This document shows, piece by piece, positions 8,374 through 16,907 of a stretch of 64,000 nucleotides of DNA. Position numbers and translations under genes: made by a program. Every line of letters starts with the position of its first letter. Within the stretch, counting starts at the first letter, position 1. The stretch is from positions 1 to 64,000 of IMG/VR virus record IMGVR_UViG_3300030506_000011; one strand, given 5' to 3'. Origin of the DNA: a virus. The notes beneath the pieces are model-generated. The model saw nothing but the letters and a program-made list of their open reading frames with translations, searched no databases and was not told the origin of the DNA.

Positions 8374-8658
8374 ATGTCGAACGAAACACAATTAGAACAG
8401 CAATTGAATGCTGAATGGAGAAAAACTATTAAAGATAATCTTGAAGAACTCAGGACTGGTCAAAAACAATTAGCTAAGGATATTACTGATATTAAGCTAA
8501 GTTGTGCTCAAGCAGATGAAGTAAAAAGTCTGAGAGAAAAGGTCGAAAAACTTGAATTATCTAAAGCTAAAACTACTGGAGTATTGGTAGCCGTAAATGT
8601 GATATTAATTTTTGCGGGCTGGTGTATTCAGACTTTACTGCTTGTACATCATAGTTAA
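8374..8658 (+). CDS. Coiled-coil protein with C-terminal membrane anchor (94 aa)
   Basis: Residues 1-65 are heptad-like and charged (for example LREKVEKLELSKAK); residues 70-90 form one membrane segment (VLVAVNVILIFAGWCIQTLL). This layout is seen in XhlA/haemolysin-type holin-associated proteins and many small phage membrane proteins, so a lysis accessory role is plausible but unproven. Its stop codon overlaps the stop of the convergent endonuclease gene in a TTAA palindrome. Confidence 0.6.
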   Translation: MSNETQLEQQLNAEWRKTIKDNLEELRTGQKQLAKDITDIKLSCAQADEVKSLREKVEKLELSKAKTTGVLVAVNVILIFAGWCIQTLLLVHHS

Positions 8659-9305
8659 GCAGGCCTTCTTCTTTCATTTCTTGGTAAGTTGAATTGTAGA
8701 TATTTCTCATACTTTCTAGTCAGTCCAATTCTGTCTTCTAGAAAGCCTTGATAAATATAGTTACCGAATTTATAACCACCACAAATGCTAGGTATAACTA
8801 TTCTAGAACCCTTATGTCCAGTTTTTTTATTAATCTCCCTCCCTATTCTATAATGAATCTCCATAGGTAATACTAATTTCTCAAAAGCAGACCAATCTTG
8901 AGTGTAGGGACCACAAATACTATAAGAACAATGACCATCTCTGGATATACAAAAACAACCATCCCCATCACTGTAACCCCTCCACCAGTAATGAGTTAGG
9001 TTTTCAGGTATAATGCTTAATATTGTAGGAGCTTGATCTTTACTTCTATAATTGTAACTAATTAATTTAGTTGCTAATTCTACACTACCTTTTTGAAAAC
9101 TCATTTGTAATTGCCCTGGTGGATTTGTTTTTTGTATATTTCTACGTATATTCCAATTCCAGGCTTTCATAAGTGTTGGTTCAATAATTACTGCATCAAC
9201 TTGTTTTATAGCTATTTTAATTTTATTTTCTTTAGATATAGACCCGTCGGCCCAGATAAATCCTAACGTATATGCTGTCTCTGCTGTTATATTAGTTAAA
9301 TCCAT
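8655..9305 (-). CDS. LAGLIDADG homing endonuclease, free-standing (216 aa)
   Basis: Two LAGLIDADG motifs are visible: AYTLGFIWADGSI near the N-terminus and YWWRGYSDGDGCF about 110 residues later, each with its catalytic acidic residue. This matches single-chain site-specific endonucleases that move themselves or their host introns. The start at 9305 is chosen over an ATG 48 bases upstream because a TTGACA lies exactly 35 bases before it and the first motif then falls at the expected position. The gene is opposite in direction to its neighbours and sits just beyond the rpoB N-terminal fragment, consistent with a role in fragmenting or invading that locus. Confidence 0.85.
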   Translation of the reverse strand: MDLTNITAETAYTLGFIWADGSISKENKIKIAIKQVDAVIIEPTLMKAWNWNIRRNIQKTNPPGQLQMSFQKGSVELATKLISYNYRSKDQAPTILSIIPENLTHYWWRGYSDGDGCFCISRDGHCSYSICGPYTQDWSAFEKLVLPMEIHYRIGREINKKTGHKGSRIVIPSICGGYKFGNYIYQGFLEDRIGLTRKYEKYLQFNLPRNERRRPA

Positions 9306-9334
9306 ATAATGACAGTACACATTAGCTACCACGC

Positions 9335-9340
9335 TGTCAA
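9335..9340 (-). promoter_or_regulatory. Promoter -35 element for the LAGLIDADG gene
   Basis: TTGACA on the minus strand (bases 9340 to 9335), followed after 17 bases by TACTGT, a weak -10, with the start codon 35 bases from the first T. It is one of several TTGACA elements predicting leaderless transcripts. Confidence 0.4.
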
Positions 9341-9360
9341 TATTATAGCGCATATATCTG

Positions 9361-9389
9361 TTGACTAAACTTATAATAATAGTTAATAT
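9361..9389 (+). promoter_or_regulatory. Promoter TTGACT-17-TAATAT with hairpin leader
   Basis: TTGACT (9361-9366), a 17-base spacer and TAATAT (9384-9389). The leader of about 45 bases contains AATAAAC/GTTTATT (9401-9407 with 9414-9420), a 7-bp hairpin just before the start at 9440, which might stabilise the mRNA. It drives the probable abundant structural gene. Confidence 0.5.
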
Positions 9390-9439
9390 AGAAATATACG
9401 AATAAACAATTATGTTTATTTTAACTAATTATACAATCT

Positions 9440-10573
9440 ATGTCAGACGCCTCTAGTATTAGAAGGACATCAGCAGTTTTAGCTCCAACTTCTGGTAATG
9501 CTAACCCTAAGCCTGGTACATTGCCTGGAGTTTTGACTCCTGGTTCACAACAAAATAACCCTGGTGGTACTGGCTTTGCTGGTGCTCAAGCCACAGCAGC
9601 TGGATTTTTTGCTGGTGGTATCAGATTTTGTTTAAATCCATCTGGGTATTATTTCACTTATACTGATACAAGTGGTATTAGTAGACTCCGTGAAACTGGT
9701 CAGGCTTACATTAATACAGGCACGCAGTGGACTCCAGTTGGTAACAATCCACTAGATATCAATGTCCCCCTCGCCGCTAATGCTATTGATCAATATGTTT
9801 ATGTAGCTGACCGTCCTTATAACGTATTGAGTGGTTCATTTGTATATACTACTCCTGGTGGCTCTTCTTGTGCACTTCAGTTAGGTGTATGTCCTTTCTC
9901 TCAAGGTATATTAGCTGGTGCTGGTACTATTACTACTACTAACTCTTCTGCTACTGTTAATGGTGTTAGTACTACATTTACTTCTGCACTAATTGGTTCC
10001 GCAATTTTCAGTCCTTCAGGTACTTATATTGGTACAGTCTCAGCTGTAGGTAGCACAACCTCTCTTACATTGGCTGTGGCTGCTTCTAATGCATGGGGTG
10101 GTGGTACTCAGGTATTGACTGGTTCTGCCTGGAATTACGGCCCTTATCTTACTGGTACTGGTAACCTTACTGCGTCTACTGCAACTTCTGCTGTGACTGT
10201 TACTGCTGCTGGTTTTGCTAGTTCTGTTACAGTTGGTAGTAACTTGTATGATCAATATGGTAGAACTCTTGGTGTGATTGCTTCCGTTAATAGTACTACA
10301 TCTCTTACTCTAACCGCCAATGCTGCTTTTAATGCAGCTGCTACAACTTGGTCATATAGCACCTTGTTTATTGGTGTGCCAGCTTATGGTACTAATGTGT
10401 TTACTGCTACCATCCCACTCACTGCAAGTCCGGGTATTGTACAAATTGGTACTTTGAATGCCACTATTGCTAATACTCAAATAACTACTGGACAGGCTTT
10501 GGCCCTTAGATTTACTGGTACTGTCACAGGTTTGGCTGGGTTGACTGGTACTGTTATCTTGCAACCTCAGTAA
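9440..10573 (+). CDS. Probable abundant virion surface protein (377 aa)
   Basis: Bounded by its own promoter and a strong terminator, as expected of a highly expressed single-gene unit. The N-terminus is disordered and Pro/Gly/Ser-rich; residues 55-140 form one domain; then come two copies of a roughly 65-residue module (about 155-225 and 230-305) with the pattern GTxTxTxSSxTVxGxxTTF...GxxIGTVxxVxSTTSLTL, a beta module common in phage structural proteins. Ala, Gly, Ser and Thr dominate. It could be a decoration, major tail or fibre protein; no diagnostic capsid fold can be claimed from sequence alone. Confidence 0.65.
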   Translation: MSDASSIRRTSAVLAPTSGNANPKPGTLPGVLTPGSQQNNPGGTGFAGAQATAAGFFAGGIRFCLNPSGYYFTYTDTSGISRLRETGQAYINTGTQWTPVGNNPLDINVPLAANAIDQYVYVADRPYNVLSGSFVYTTPGGSSCALQLGVCPFSQGILAGAGTITTTNSSATVNGVSTTFTSALIGSAIFSPSGTYIGTVSAVGSTTSLTLAVAASNAWGGGTQVLTGSAWNYGPYLTGTGNLTASTATSAVTVTAAGFASSVTVGSNLYDQYGRTLGVIASVNSTTSLTLTANAAFNAAATTWSYSTLFIGVPAYGTNVFTATIPLTASPGIVQIGTLNATIANTQITTGQALALRFTGTVTGLAGLTGTVILQPQ

Positions 10574-10592
10574 GCTATTTAATCTTATCACA

Positions 10593-10623
10593 AAGCAACC
10601 TATTTACTTAGGTTGCTTTTTTA
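10593..10623 (+). terminator. Strong rho-independent terminator
   Basis: AAGCAACC (10593-10600) pairs with GGTTGCTT (10611-10618) across a 10-base loop, followed by TTTTT. It terminates the structural gene directly upstream of a new TTGACA promoter. Confidence 0.85.
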
Positions 10624-10624
10624 T

Positions 10625-10656
10625 TTGACAACTTTCCTCTATTTTGAAATGATACT
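10625..10656 (+). promoter_or_regulatory. TTGACA promoter
   Basis: TTGACA at 10625-10630 lies immediately after a terminator and 36 bases before the ATG at 10661. The -10 is unclear: GATACT at 10651 is 20 bases away. A leaderless or nearly leaderless message is predicted. Confidence 0.45.
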
Positions 10657-10660
10657 AAAC

Positions 10661-10915
10661 ATGAATGAACAAGCTACGTTAGACACACCAGTGATACCTA
10701 ATTTTAAGATGTCGACTGAGCAGATAGTTAAGTTATTGCAGGGTTATTTGGCACAAGCAGATACTAGTTTAACTAGTTTACAATCTAATATAGATGATGC
10801 TACAAATAAATTGAATGAATGGAAGAGAATGCAGTTGATTATAGTAGGACAGAAACAATTGATACAAGATATACTAAGTAAGACGGTAGACACACCTAAA
10901 GAAGAGACTAAATAA
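10661..10915 (+). CDS. Hypothetical helical protein (84 aa)
   Basis: The ATG at 10661 is preferred over an in-frame upstream start because the upstream stretch contains the promoter and terminator tail. The protein is alpha-helical with a coiled-coil-like centre (SLTSLQSNIDDATNKLNEW) and no Cys. It sits between the abundant structural gene and the fibre genes, so it may be a small tail or fibre-attachment component. Unassigned. Confidence 0.6.
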   Translation: MNEQATLDTPVIPNFKMSTEQIVKLLQGYLAQADTSLTSLQSNIDDATNKLNEWKRMQLIIVGQKQLIQDILSKTVDTPKEETK

Positions 10916-10918
10916 ATT

Positions 10919-11113
10919 ATGGCTATAACGCTAAATGACACCAAGACTAGAATATACAACCTTTATATAGAACAGTTGGAAGCAGAGGAAGAAAAGAAAG
11001 CTACTAGTAAGATGCATTCAGAAAATATTAAACGGATTAAATCTGAAATTAAGGATATTCTGAATGAAGAAGCAGAAGTTGTAAAGAATGCTCAAAAGAG
11101 TATTGACGATTAA
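10919..11113 (+). CDS. Small coiled-coil protein (64 aa)
   Basis: Almost wholly charged helix (Glu/Lys-rich, for example IEQLEAEEEKKATSK) and no hydrophobic segment. It follows the previous gene by 3 bases and is closed by a terminator, making a two-gene unit. Possibly a small trimerisation or scaffolding protein; function not visible. Confidence 0.6.
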   Translation: MAITLNDTKTRIYNLYIEQLEAEEEKKATSKMHSENIKRIKSEIKDILNEEAEVVKNAQKSIDD

Positions 11114-11129
11114 ATAGATTGAAGTAATA

Positions 11130-11170
11130 TGAGGCTAGGCTATTTAATGTAGTTTAGCCTCATTTTATTT
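11130..11170 (+). terminator. Rho-independent terminator
   Basis: TGAGGCTA (11130-11137) pairs with TAGCCTCA (11155-11162), followed by TTTTATTT. Confidence 0.8.
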
Positions 11171-11172
11171 AT

Positions 11173-11553
11173 ATGATTGATATTTTAATTTCATACCTAT
11201 TATTAAGTGCAAGTATAGCCATGTTTTTAGTTATATGGTTTAATAATACTTTTGTTGAATATATGAATTTACTAAGATTGACTAAGTTCTTTTATATAGA
11301 AGAATACAATAATATTACTGTAGATGACCCTAGTTTGTCTTATCTAGAATATTTAGCTGCTAATCGGTCTAACTTCCTTGTAAAAATTATTAGTTGTCCC
11401 AAATGTATAGTAGTCTGGTTATCTATACTATTACATATTCCTATTATCGTATTTATAGATTTTCCTTTAATATTTATTCCTGTAAGTATATTTATAGCAG
11501 CTTACTTTAGTTTGCTAATGTACTATATTTTGGTTAAACTAATGAATAAATGA
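11173..11553 (+). CDS. Membrane protein with CPKC motif, DUF1360-like (126 aa)
   Basis: Three to four membrane segments: residues 3-23, about 69-83 and 85-120. Between them a conserved-looking CPKCIVVWLS motif (about 75-84) resembles the CPxC-VW element of DUF1360-type phage/Bacillus membrane proteins. It directly precedes the fibre genes with a 4-base overlap. The function of that family is unknown; in this position a membrane or lysis role is possible. Confidence 0.55.
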   Translation: MIDILISYLLLSASIAMFLVIWFNNTFVEYMNLLRLTKFFYIEEYNNITVDDPSLSYLEYLAANRSNFLVKIISCPKCIVVWLSILLHIPIIVFIDFPLIFIPVSIFIAAYFSLLMYYILVKLMNK

Positions 11554-13370
11554 GTAATAGTTTCATAGATAGCTTGATTGAGGTAACTAATTCTACTAAT
11601 CATCAAGCACAGTATATACCACAACCGTCTAGTAGTATTCCTAGTTCTGGATGTACTTTACCAGCATTGCTCACACCTCCTACTATCGGAGCAGTCACAC
11701 CACCATCTAATGTAAAAGCTTGTGTACCTTTATTCGTACAATTTCCATTAGTACCAGAACCCTTTCCATTACCTGAGAATTGCCCTTCAGGTATTTCATT
11801 TACTCCTAATACTCAAGCTATAGGGATATTAAATACTTCTGGAATGATTCCTTATACTTCTATTACTGTAGGTATAACTCCAGGAGTTGATGTTTGTCAT
11901 TTTAATTTAGACATCCCACCTACACTAATTATACCTTGCTATCCTACTGGTCCTTTATTTAGTGGAGTTTTACAGTTTAAGATGGTTGGTGATGGTTCTC
12001 CAATTGCAGATGATTTTTCATTAAGCACTACTAGAATTAGTGGAGATATAACCCAGCCTTGTACCTGGAATATTGATACTATAATAAATCTACCAACCCC
12101 TAATTGCGCAGCTGGTATTTCATTTCAGAGCAATGTAACGGTAAATCTAAATAATAGTACAGCTCTACCACCAGTAATAACATATTTATATTCAAGGGTT
12201 TATTCTATAGGACAGAGCATAATTGATACTAATGGAAATCTACAAACAGTCACTGCTATTACTGGTGATGGTACATCCGGTGTAACTGCTCCTACCTGGG
12301 CTATATCTGGTACTACTGTAGATCATAATGTTACCTGGACCATGTCTCAAGCATCAATAAGTAACTATGCTTATGTTGATGTTTTAAGTCAGTATGATTA
12401 TTATAGATTAATACATGGAATTCCCCCTACTACCAAAGATTGCGGTTCAGTATTGTTAGGTAATCTTGAATTAGGTATTGTTTGTCCATCAGGTTTAAGT
12501 GTAGGAGGTAGTGGGACAGCTACCTTTTTATTCCCTGGTGATATAGGTTATAGTGCTCCAGTAGGTGATCCAACTATTGCGTTATCTATTAGTTCTTGTA
12601 ATTTAAATTTTGGTATTACTAATATAAGTTTCCCGGCTTTAAAATGTGCTTCAGGTTATACAGCAAACGCAGTTTCAGTAACTAGTGTAAAGGATGTATT
12701 AGGAAATACAGTTAGTCAGACTGGTGGAGGAAATACACCTTTTCAAATAACCCCCTCAGCTTGTTTAGGATTATCAAATCTAGGTAATCTAATAGTTCCT
12801 GGTTGTGCTCCTGGTAATTTTGTTAATTGGTATTTAAATTCTTCTACTTCAGGTGGAACTACTACATTATCTATTTCTAGTGGTTCTCCTACTACTAGCA
12901 GCTATTTAACTGTAACTCCTACTACTTGTGGTATAACTCCTTCTGGTTCATTTTCATTTAGCAGTGCTTCAAGTTTAGGAATAACTGATGGTACTACAAG
13001 TTTAAGTAATGTATCTAATATTACTTTTAATGGAATGACAGTTGGAGGTACTAGTGGGGCAGCTACCGTAACTGGAACTAAGTTAACTGATGGCACTACT
13101 ACATTAAATGGGGCACAGATGCTTACTTTTGTAGGTGGTACTTTAAGTGGTACTACTTCCAGTGCTACAATTACAATAAGTCCAGCTGGTTCCGGGCTTA
13201 ATTATCGAGGAGTTTGGAGTGCATTATCTACTTATAATCTTAATGATGTTGCAGTATTAGGGGCAGGTACTTCGTCTGGTATGTATATATGTTTAATAAA
13301 TTCTAATACTAATAGTCCTGATACTGGTACTGGCTGGTTTCAAGCCTGTTCTTATGCTACCTGGTTATAA
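11550..13370 (+). CDS. Tail fibre/adhesin-like protein (606 aa)
   Basis: Beta-rich, Ser/Thr/Gly/Pro-rich protein with regularly spaced Cys. A recurring Cys-containing unit (for example LPENCPSGISF, PTPNCAAGISF, LKCASGY) appears at roughly 90-120-residue intervals. One module at about 205-270 has the pattern GQSIIDTNGNLQTV...APTW...DHNVTW, also found in the next gene. The C-terminal 60 residues (GVWSALSTYNLNDVAVL...YICL...WFQ) resemble a small carbohydrate-binding domain. Likely part of the host-recognition apparatus. Confidence 0.7.
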   Translation: MSNSFIDSLIEVTNSTNHQAQYIPQPSSSIPSSGCTLPALLTPPTIGAVTPPSNVKACVPLFVQFPLVPEPFPLPENCPSGISFTPNTQAIGILNTSGMIPYTSITVGITPGVDVCHFNLDIPPTLIIPCYPTGPLFSGVLQFKMVGDGSPIADDFSLSTTRISGDITQPCTWNIDTIINLPTPNCAAGISFQSNVTVNLNNSTALPPVITYLYSRVYSIGQSIIDTNGNLQTVTAITGDGTSGVTAPTWAISGTTVDHNVTWTMSQASISNYAYVDVLSQYDYYRLIHGIPPTTKDCGSVLLGNLELGIVCPSGLSVGGSGTATFLFPGDIGYSAPVGDPTIALSISSCNLNFGITNISFPALKCASGYTANAVSVTSVKDVLGNTVSQTGGGNTPFQITPSACLGLSNLGNLIVPGCAPGNFVNWYLNSSTSGGTTTLSISSGSPTTSSYLTVTPTTCGITPSGSFSFSSASSLGITDGTTSLSNVSNITFNGMTVGGTSGAATVTGTKLTDGTTTLNGAQMLTFVGGTLSGTTSSATITISPAGSGLNYRGVWSALSTYNLNDVAVLGAGTSSGMYICLINSNTNSPDTGTGWFQACSYATWL

Positions 13371-13373
13371 ATT

Positions 13374-16268
13374 ATGTCTGTAGCTCCTGGTAATAACTTT
13401 AAATTAACTGATTTACAAGCATTAGCAACTCAAGCTAATGCAGTCTCATCTACTAGTTTTGACTTGAGTACATTTTATTATGTGTATCCAATGTTTTATG
13501 ACTTAAGTAGTAATCCATATGGTTATCGTATTTGTGGTGCTTTTGCTTTAACTGCTAGAGGAAGTGGTTATGCTGTTGGAGATATAGTAGTTTCCCCAGG
13601 CTATACTACATATTTTGAAGTTGGTTCAGTAGATATTACTGGAGCTATTATAGGATTGGTAACTTATACTAATTCTGCCTTTTCTCCTTCCGGTGATCTG
13701 ACTACCACACCTCCATTCCCTTCATATACAGACCCTACTCCTGGCGCACTTAATACAGTAACTGGTTCTGGTACTGGAGCTACTATTACTTTTACTGTTA
13801 GTCAAGTAGGCCCTTCTCAAAATTATTCATTTCCAGACTATAATCCTGGTAATGGTTATTTTACCGATTTTTATCTTTGTTTTGGAGGTACTGGTTATAC
13901 TGCTGGCGATAATTTAACTTTGCCTGGAGCTAAGATAGTTGGTGGCAGTCCAGTTCCAGTACATGTTGTAAGTGTTGATGGTAGTGGCAAGATATTAACA
14001 TTCACATTACCTAATACTACTTATATAGGATTTCTTCAATACTTATCTAATACTCCACAATATTTAGCTGCTAGTGGTGGAACCGGTAGTGGGGCAACTT
14101 TTGGTGGTTTGTTTATAGTTCCTCAAAGACCTACTTGGCTAGCTGAACTAAATAGACTTCGTAGTGCTATTTGGGGGTTGAAGGATTTGGATGATTCTTT
14201 TACATTTATGAATGTTACTTCACCTTCATTATTGTGTGTTTCTGGACCCTGGCCTGTAGGTGGACCAAATGATAATTATGCAAGTACCTGGTTTTATTTT
14301 GAAGATACTGGTGGTGGAGCAACAGTTACAATTAGTAGTAATTTCCCTGGTAGTGGTGCACCTTTTTCTGCAGGTTTAAGAACTAATGCCGTTTGCAGTA
14401 TGCTTTTGTCAACGTTTCCACCATCACCATACTATTATCCAGTAACAACAAAGCAACGACAAGCCTTTGTGGTTGGTGGTGTTGATTCTCTCTTTGTTAG
14501 TGGGACCTTCCATATAACTGCGGAGTATGTGCGTGGAGGGACTGCTGTGATAACATACCCTGGACCAACCACAACCATTACACCCGATACAGTTGACCCT
14601 AATACGCTTTGGTCTGTAAATCTATCTCCTAGTGGTGGTTATAATGCATTTCCTGGTTCAGTTTCTTATTCTACATTGGTGGCTGATACAGGATTTTGTA
14701 GTATTGGGATTGTCGAAATTTCAATAGCGGTGAGCGCGACTCTAGCACCGGGGCGGTATGAACTTGAGGTGGACATACCACAATTACCGGATGACACATC
14801 AGTTCCTATAACCGGTACACAGACCACATATACACGCCTTTTCCCAAATGGCACTAACCCACTAGATGATGGCAGCGGCGGCAATGGAAAATTATTTGGC
14901 CCTGTCACAGCCAGTATTAGTTATAGTACAGCAGTTACAGCTTATGGAATTGATAATGCATGGCCAATTAAAAAGATAAACTTACCTGGTGATGGACTTT
15001 CTCACGGCCCAGGATTATTATTTGTGCAGGATATACCTAATAATAATTGGAATTCTGGAGCTGGCCCTACATTTCCTGCTATTACATATGATCCGGAAAA
15101 AATATTTGGTAATGGTTGGAGTATTGGTACTAGTAAGGCTGGATTTTGGTCTTCAATGTCACCTGCTATTAGTAGTTTAGCTATTCCTAGTTTAACTTCA
15201 ATGCCTTGGAATTTAACTAGAACTAAATATGCAGTAGCCGGTAATGCTACAGTAAATCCAATGCTACAAGGTGATTTGGCTCCTAACGGTTCAGGTATGT
15301 TTGGTGCTTATGCTCAAGTATCTAACTCATATAATCAACTCAGTCCAGTAGAAAGTCAATCCGAGCCTCCTAGTTGGGCTGCTTCTATATATTTTACGTC
15401 TGGATTTACAATTATAGATTCTAACGGTAATTATCAAACAGTATTTACAGGTGGTATATCTGGCGGTTCACATCCAGTTTGGTCTGGGGCATTTGGTGGA
15501 TCTACTACTGATAATGGAGTGGTATGGCATTGTTCTAAAGTATTTACTGCACCGGCTACTACTTGGATAGCTAGTACAGTATTTCAATCAGGACAAACTA
15601 TAATAGATTCTAACGGTAATATTGAAACTGCTCAAAATACCGGTACTAGTAATTCATCAGCACCTGCCTGGCCTGGAACTTTAGGAGGTACAGTAACTGA
15701 TAATACTATAACCTGGAAATTTACTTCTCGTTATCAAGCTTTCCAACCAGGCCAACATAGAATCCCACCACTTCCTAGATACCCTGTTTATTGGTATAGT
15801 GAGACAATTCCTAGAATGATGCCCCCTACACTTACTAGCGGTAATACTATTTGGGGAGCTTATGATCAGTGGCAATATAATACTTATAATTCTCCTAGCT
15901 TTGATCAAGGTTGGCATCAAGTAGGTCCTACTGATACACCAGCTAAAGGAAAAGCTTATGGTTGGTGGATATATAGTGTATCTATTAATAGAATAGCTAG
16001 TACTGCTGGAACCGTAGCTGTAACTTTAGGATGTATTAGAAGTAGTGTATTTAGTCCATTTGCAACTTATAATACTGGTACAACTAATCAAGTTCTTTGG
16101 CCCATATTTACAAGTGATGCCTTAGTATATCAATGTAGTGAAAGAGTTGATGTTCAAGCATTAGCTATTGCTTCTACTAATAGTGTATCTCAAGGTCAAG
16201 TAGTACAATCTCCTATATGTGCAGCATTTGTTACCGATACTTCAGCTTTAATATCGCTAATAACTTAA
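13374..16268 (+). CDS. Large tail fibre/adhesin-like protein (964 aa)
   Basis: Multi-domain beta-rich fibre protein. Two GxGYxxGD modules (about 60-105 and 165-210: ARGSGYAVGDIVV, GGTGYTAGDNLTL) are typical of phage fibres. Two later modules (about 675-725 and 735-785) have the pattern IIDSNGNxQT...PxW...TDNxVxW seen in the preceding gene. The middle (about residues 335-510, bases 14380-14900) uses visibly more G/C-rich codons than the rest, suggesting a recently exchanged receptor-binding segment. Confidence 0.7.
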   Translation: MSVAPGNNFKLTDLQALATQANAVSSTSFDLSTFYYVYPMFYDLSSNPYGYRICGAFALTARGSGYAVGDIVVSPGYTTYFEVGSVDITGAIIGLVTYTNSAFSPSGDLTTTPPFPSYTDPTPGALNTVTGSGTGATITFTVSQVGPSQNYSFPDYNPGNGYFTDFYLCFGGTGYTAGDNLTLPGAKIVGGSPVPVHVVSVDGSGKILTFTLPNTTYIGFLQYLSNTPQYLAASGGTGSGATFGGLFIVPQRPTWLAELNRLRSAIWGLKDLDDSFTFMNVTSPSLLCVSGPWPVGGPNDNYASTWFYFEDTGGGATVTISSNFPGSGAPFSAGLRTNAVCSMLLSTFPPSPYYYPVTTKQRQAFVVGGVDSLFVSGTFHITAEYVRGGTAVITYPGPTTTITPDTVDPNTLWSVNLSPSGGYNAFPGSVSYSTLVADTGFCSIGIVEISIAVSATLAPGRYELEVDIPQLPDDTSVPITGTQTTYTRLFPNGTNPLDDGSGGNGKLFGPVTASISYSTAVTAYGIDNAWPIKKINLPGDGLSHGPGLLFVQDIPNNNWNSGAGPTFPAITYDPEKIFGNGWSIGTSKAGFWSSMSPAISSLAIPSLTSMPWNLTRTKYAVAGNATVNPMLQGDLAPNGSGMFGAYAQVSNSYNQLSPVESQSEPPSWAASIYFTSGFTIIDSNGNYQTVFTGGISGGSHPVWSGAFGGSTTDNGVVWHCSKVFTAPATTWIASTVFQSGQTIIDSNGNIETAQNTGTSNSSAPAWPGTLGGTVTDNTITWKFTSRYQAFQPGQHRIPPLPRYPVYWYSETIPRMMPPTLTSGNTIWGAYDQWQYNTYNSPSFDQGWHQVGPTDTPAKGKAYGWWIYSVSINRIASTAGTVAVTLGCIRSSVFSPFATYNTGTTNQVLWPIFTSDALVYQCSERVDVQALAIASTNSVSQGQVVQSPICAAFVTDTSALISLIT

Positions 16269-16310
16269 TTGAATTGACTGGTATATCAAGTTTGTGTTAG
16301 AGTTGGAATT

Positions 16311-16904
16311 ATGGAAACATCTAATGCGATTGATTATAATTCTTGTACTGTTTTAAGAGGAGCCCAACACACTGAAACTTGTGAAGCTCATGGTGTTTAT
16401 ACTGCTAGATGTATAGACTCTAATAATAATTTAATTTGGGAAGATACTATAGATAATGTAGTTAATACTGAAGGTAAAAACCTGGCTTTTAATACATTTT
16501 TAAACGGCTCTGCTTATACTGTTACTGGGCCTTATATGGGTTTAATTAGTTCAGTATCTTATTCTACCGTAGCTGCTGGTGATACAGCTGCTCAAATTAA
16601 TGGTACTAATGGTTGGAAGGAAGCAGGTTCCAGCACTAATTATCCATTATACACTACTCCTAGAAAAACTTGTGCCTGGTCTGCTGCTTCTGCTGGTTCG
16701 ATTTCACTTTCCGCAGCTCTAAGTTTTCCTATTATCACTACTGGTGGTACAGTTAAAGGATGTTTTATTATCTTTGGCTCTGGTGCTTCGTCCACTATTG
16801 CTAATACTTCAGGTACTCTTTGGTCTGCTGGTCTATTCTCAGGTGGTGATAAGATTGTTAACCCTGGTGATACAATTCAAGTATCATATAGTACTAGCAT
16901 GTAA
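16311..16904 (+). CDS. Small tail-fibre-associated protein (197 aa)
   Basis: Beta-rich protein with an ordered central region (NTEGKNLAFNTFLNGSAYTV, then GPYMGLISS) and a C-terminus ending GDKIVNPGDTIQVSYSTSM. This looks like a widespread small protein found beside fibre genes in environmental phages; the C-terminal half resembles a jelly-roll-like fibre tip. It lies in the fibre block, 4 bases from the next gene. The preceding 42 bases contain no clear signal. Confidence 0.6.
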   Translation: METSNAIDYNSCTVLRGAQHTETCEAHGVYTARCIDSNNNLIWEDTIDNVVNTEGKNLAFNTFLNGSAYTVTGPYMGLISSVSYSTVAAGDTAAQINGTNGWKEAGSSTNYPLYTTPRKTCAWSAASAGSISLSAALSFPIITTGGTVKGCFIIFGSGASSTIANTSGTLWSAGLFSGGDKIVNPGDTIQVSYSTSM

Positions 16905-16907
16905 TAT

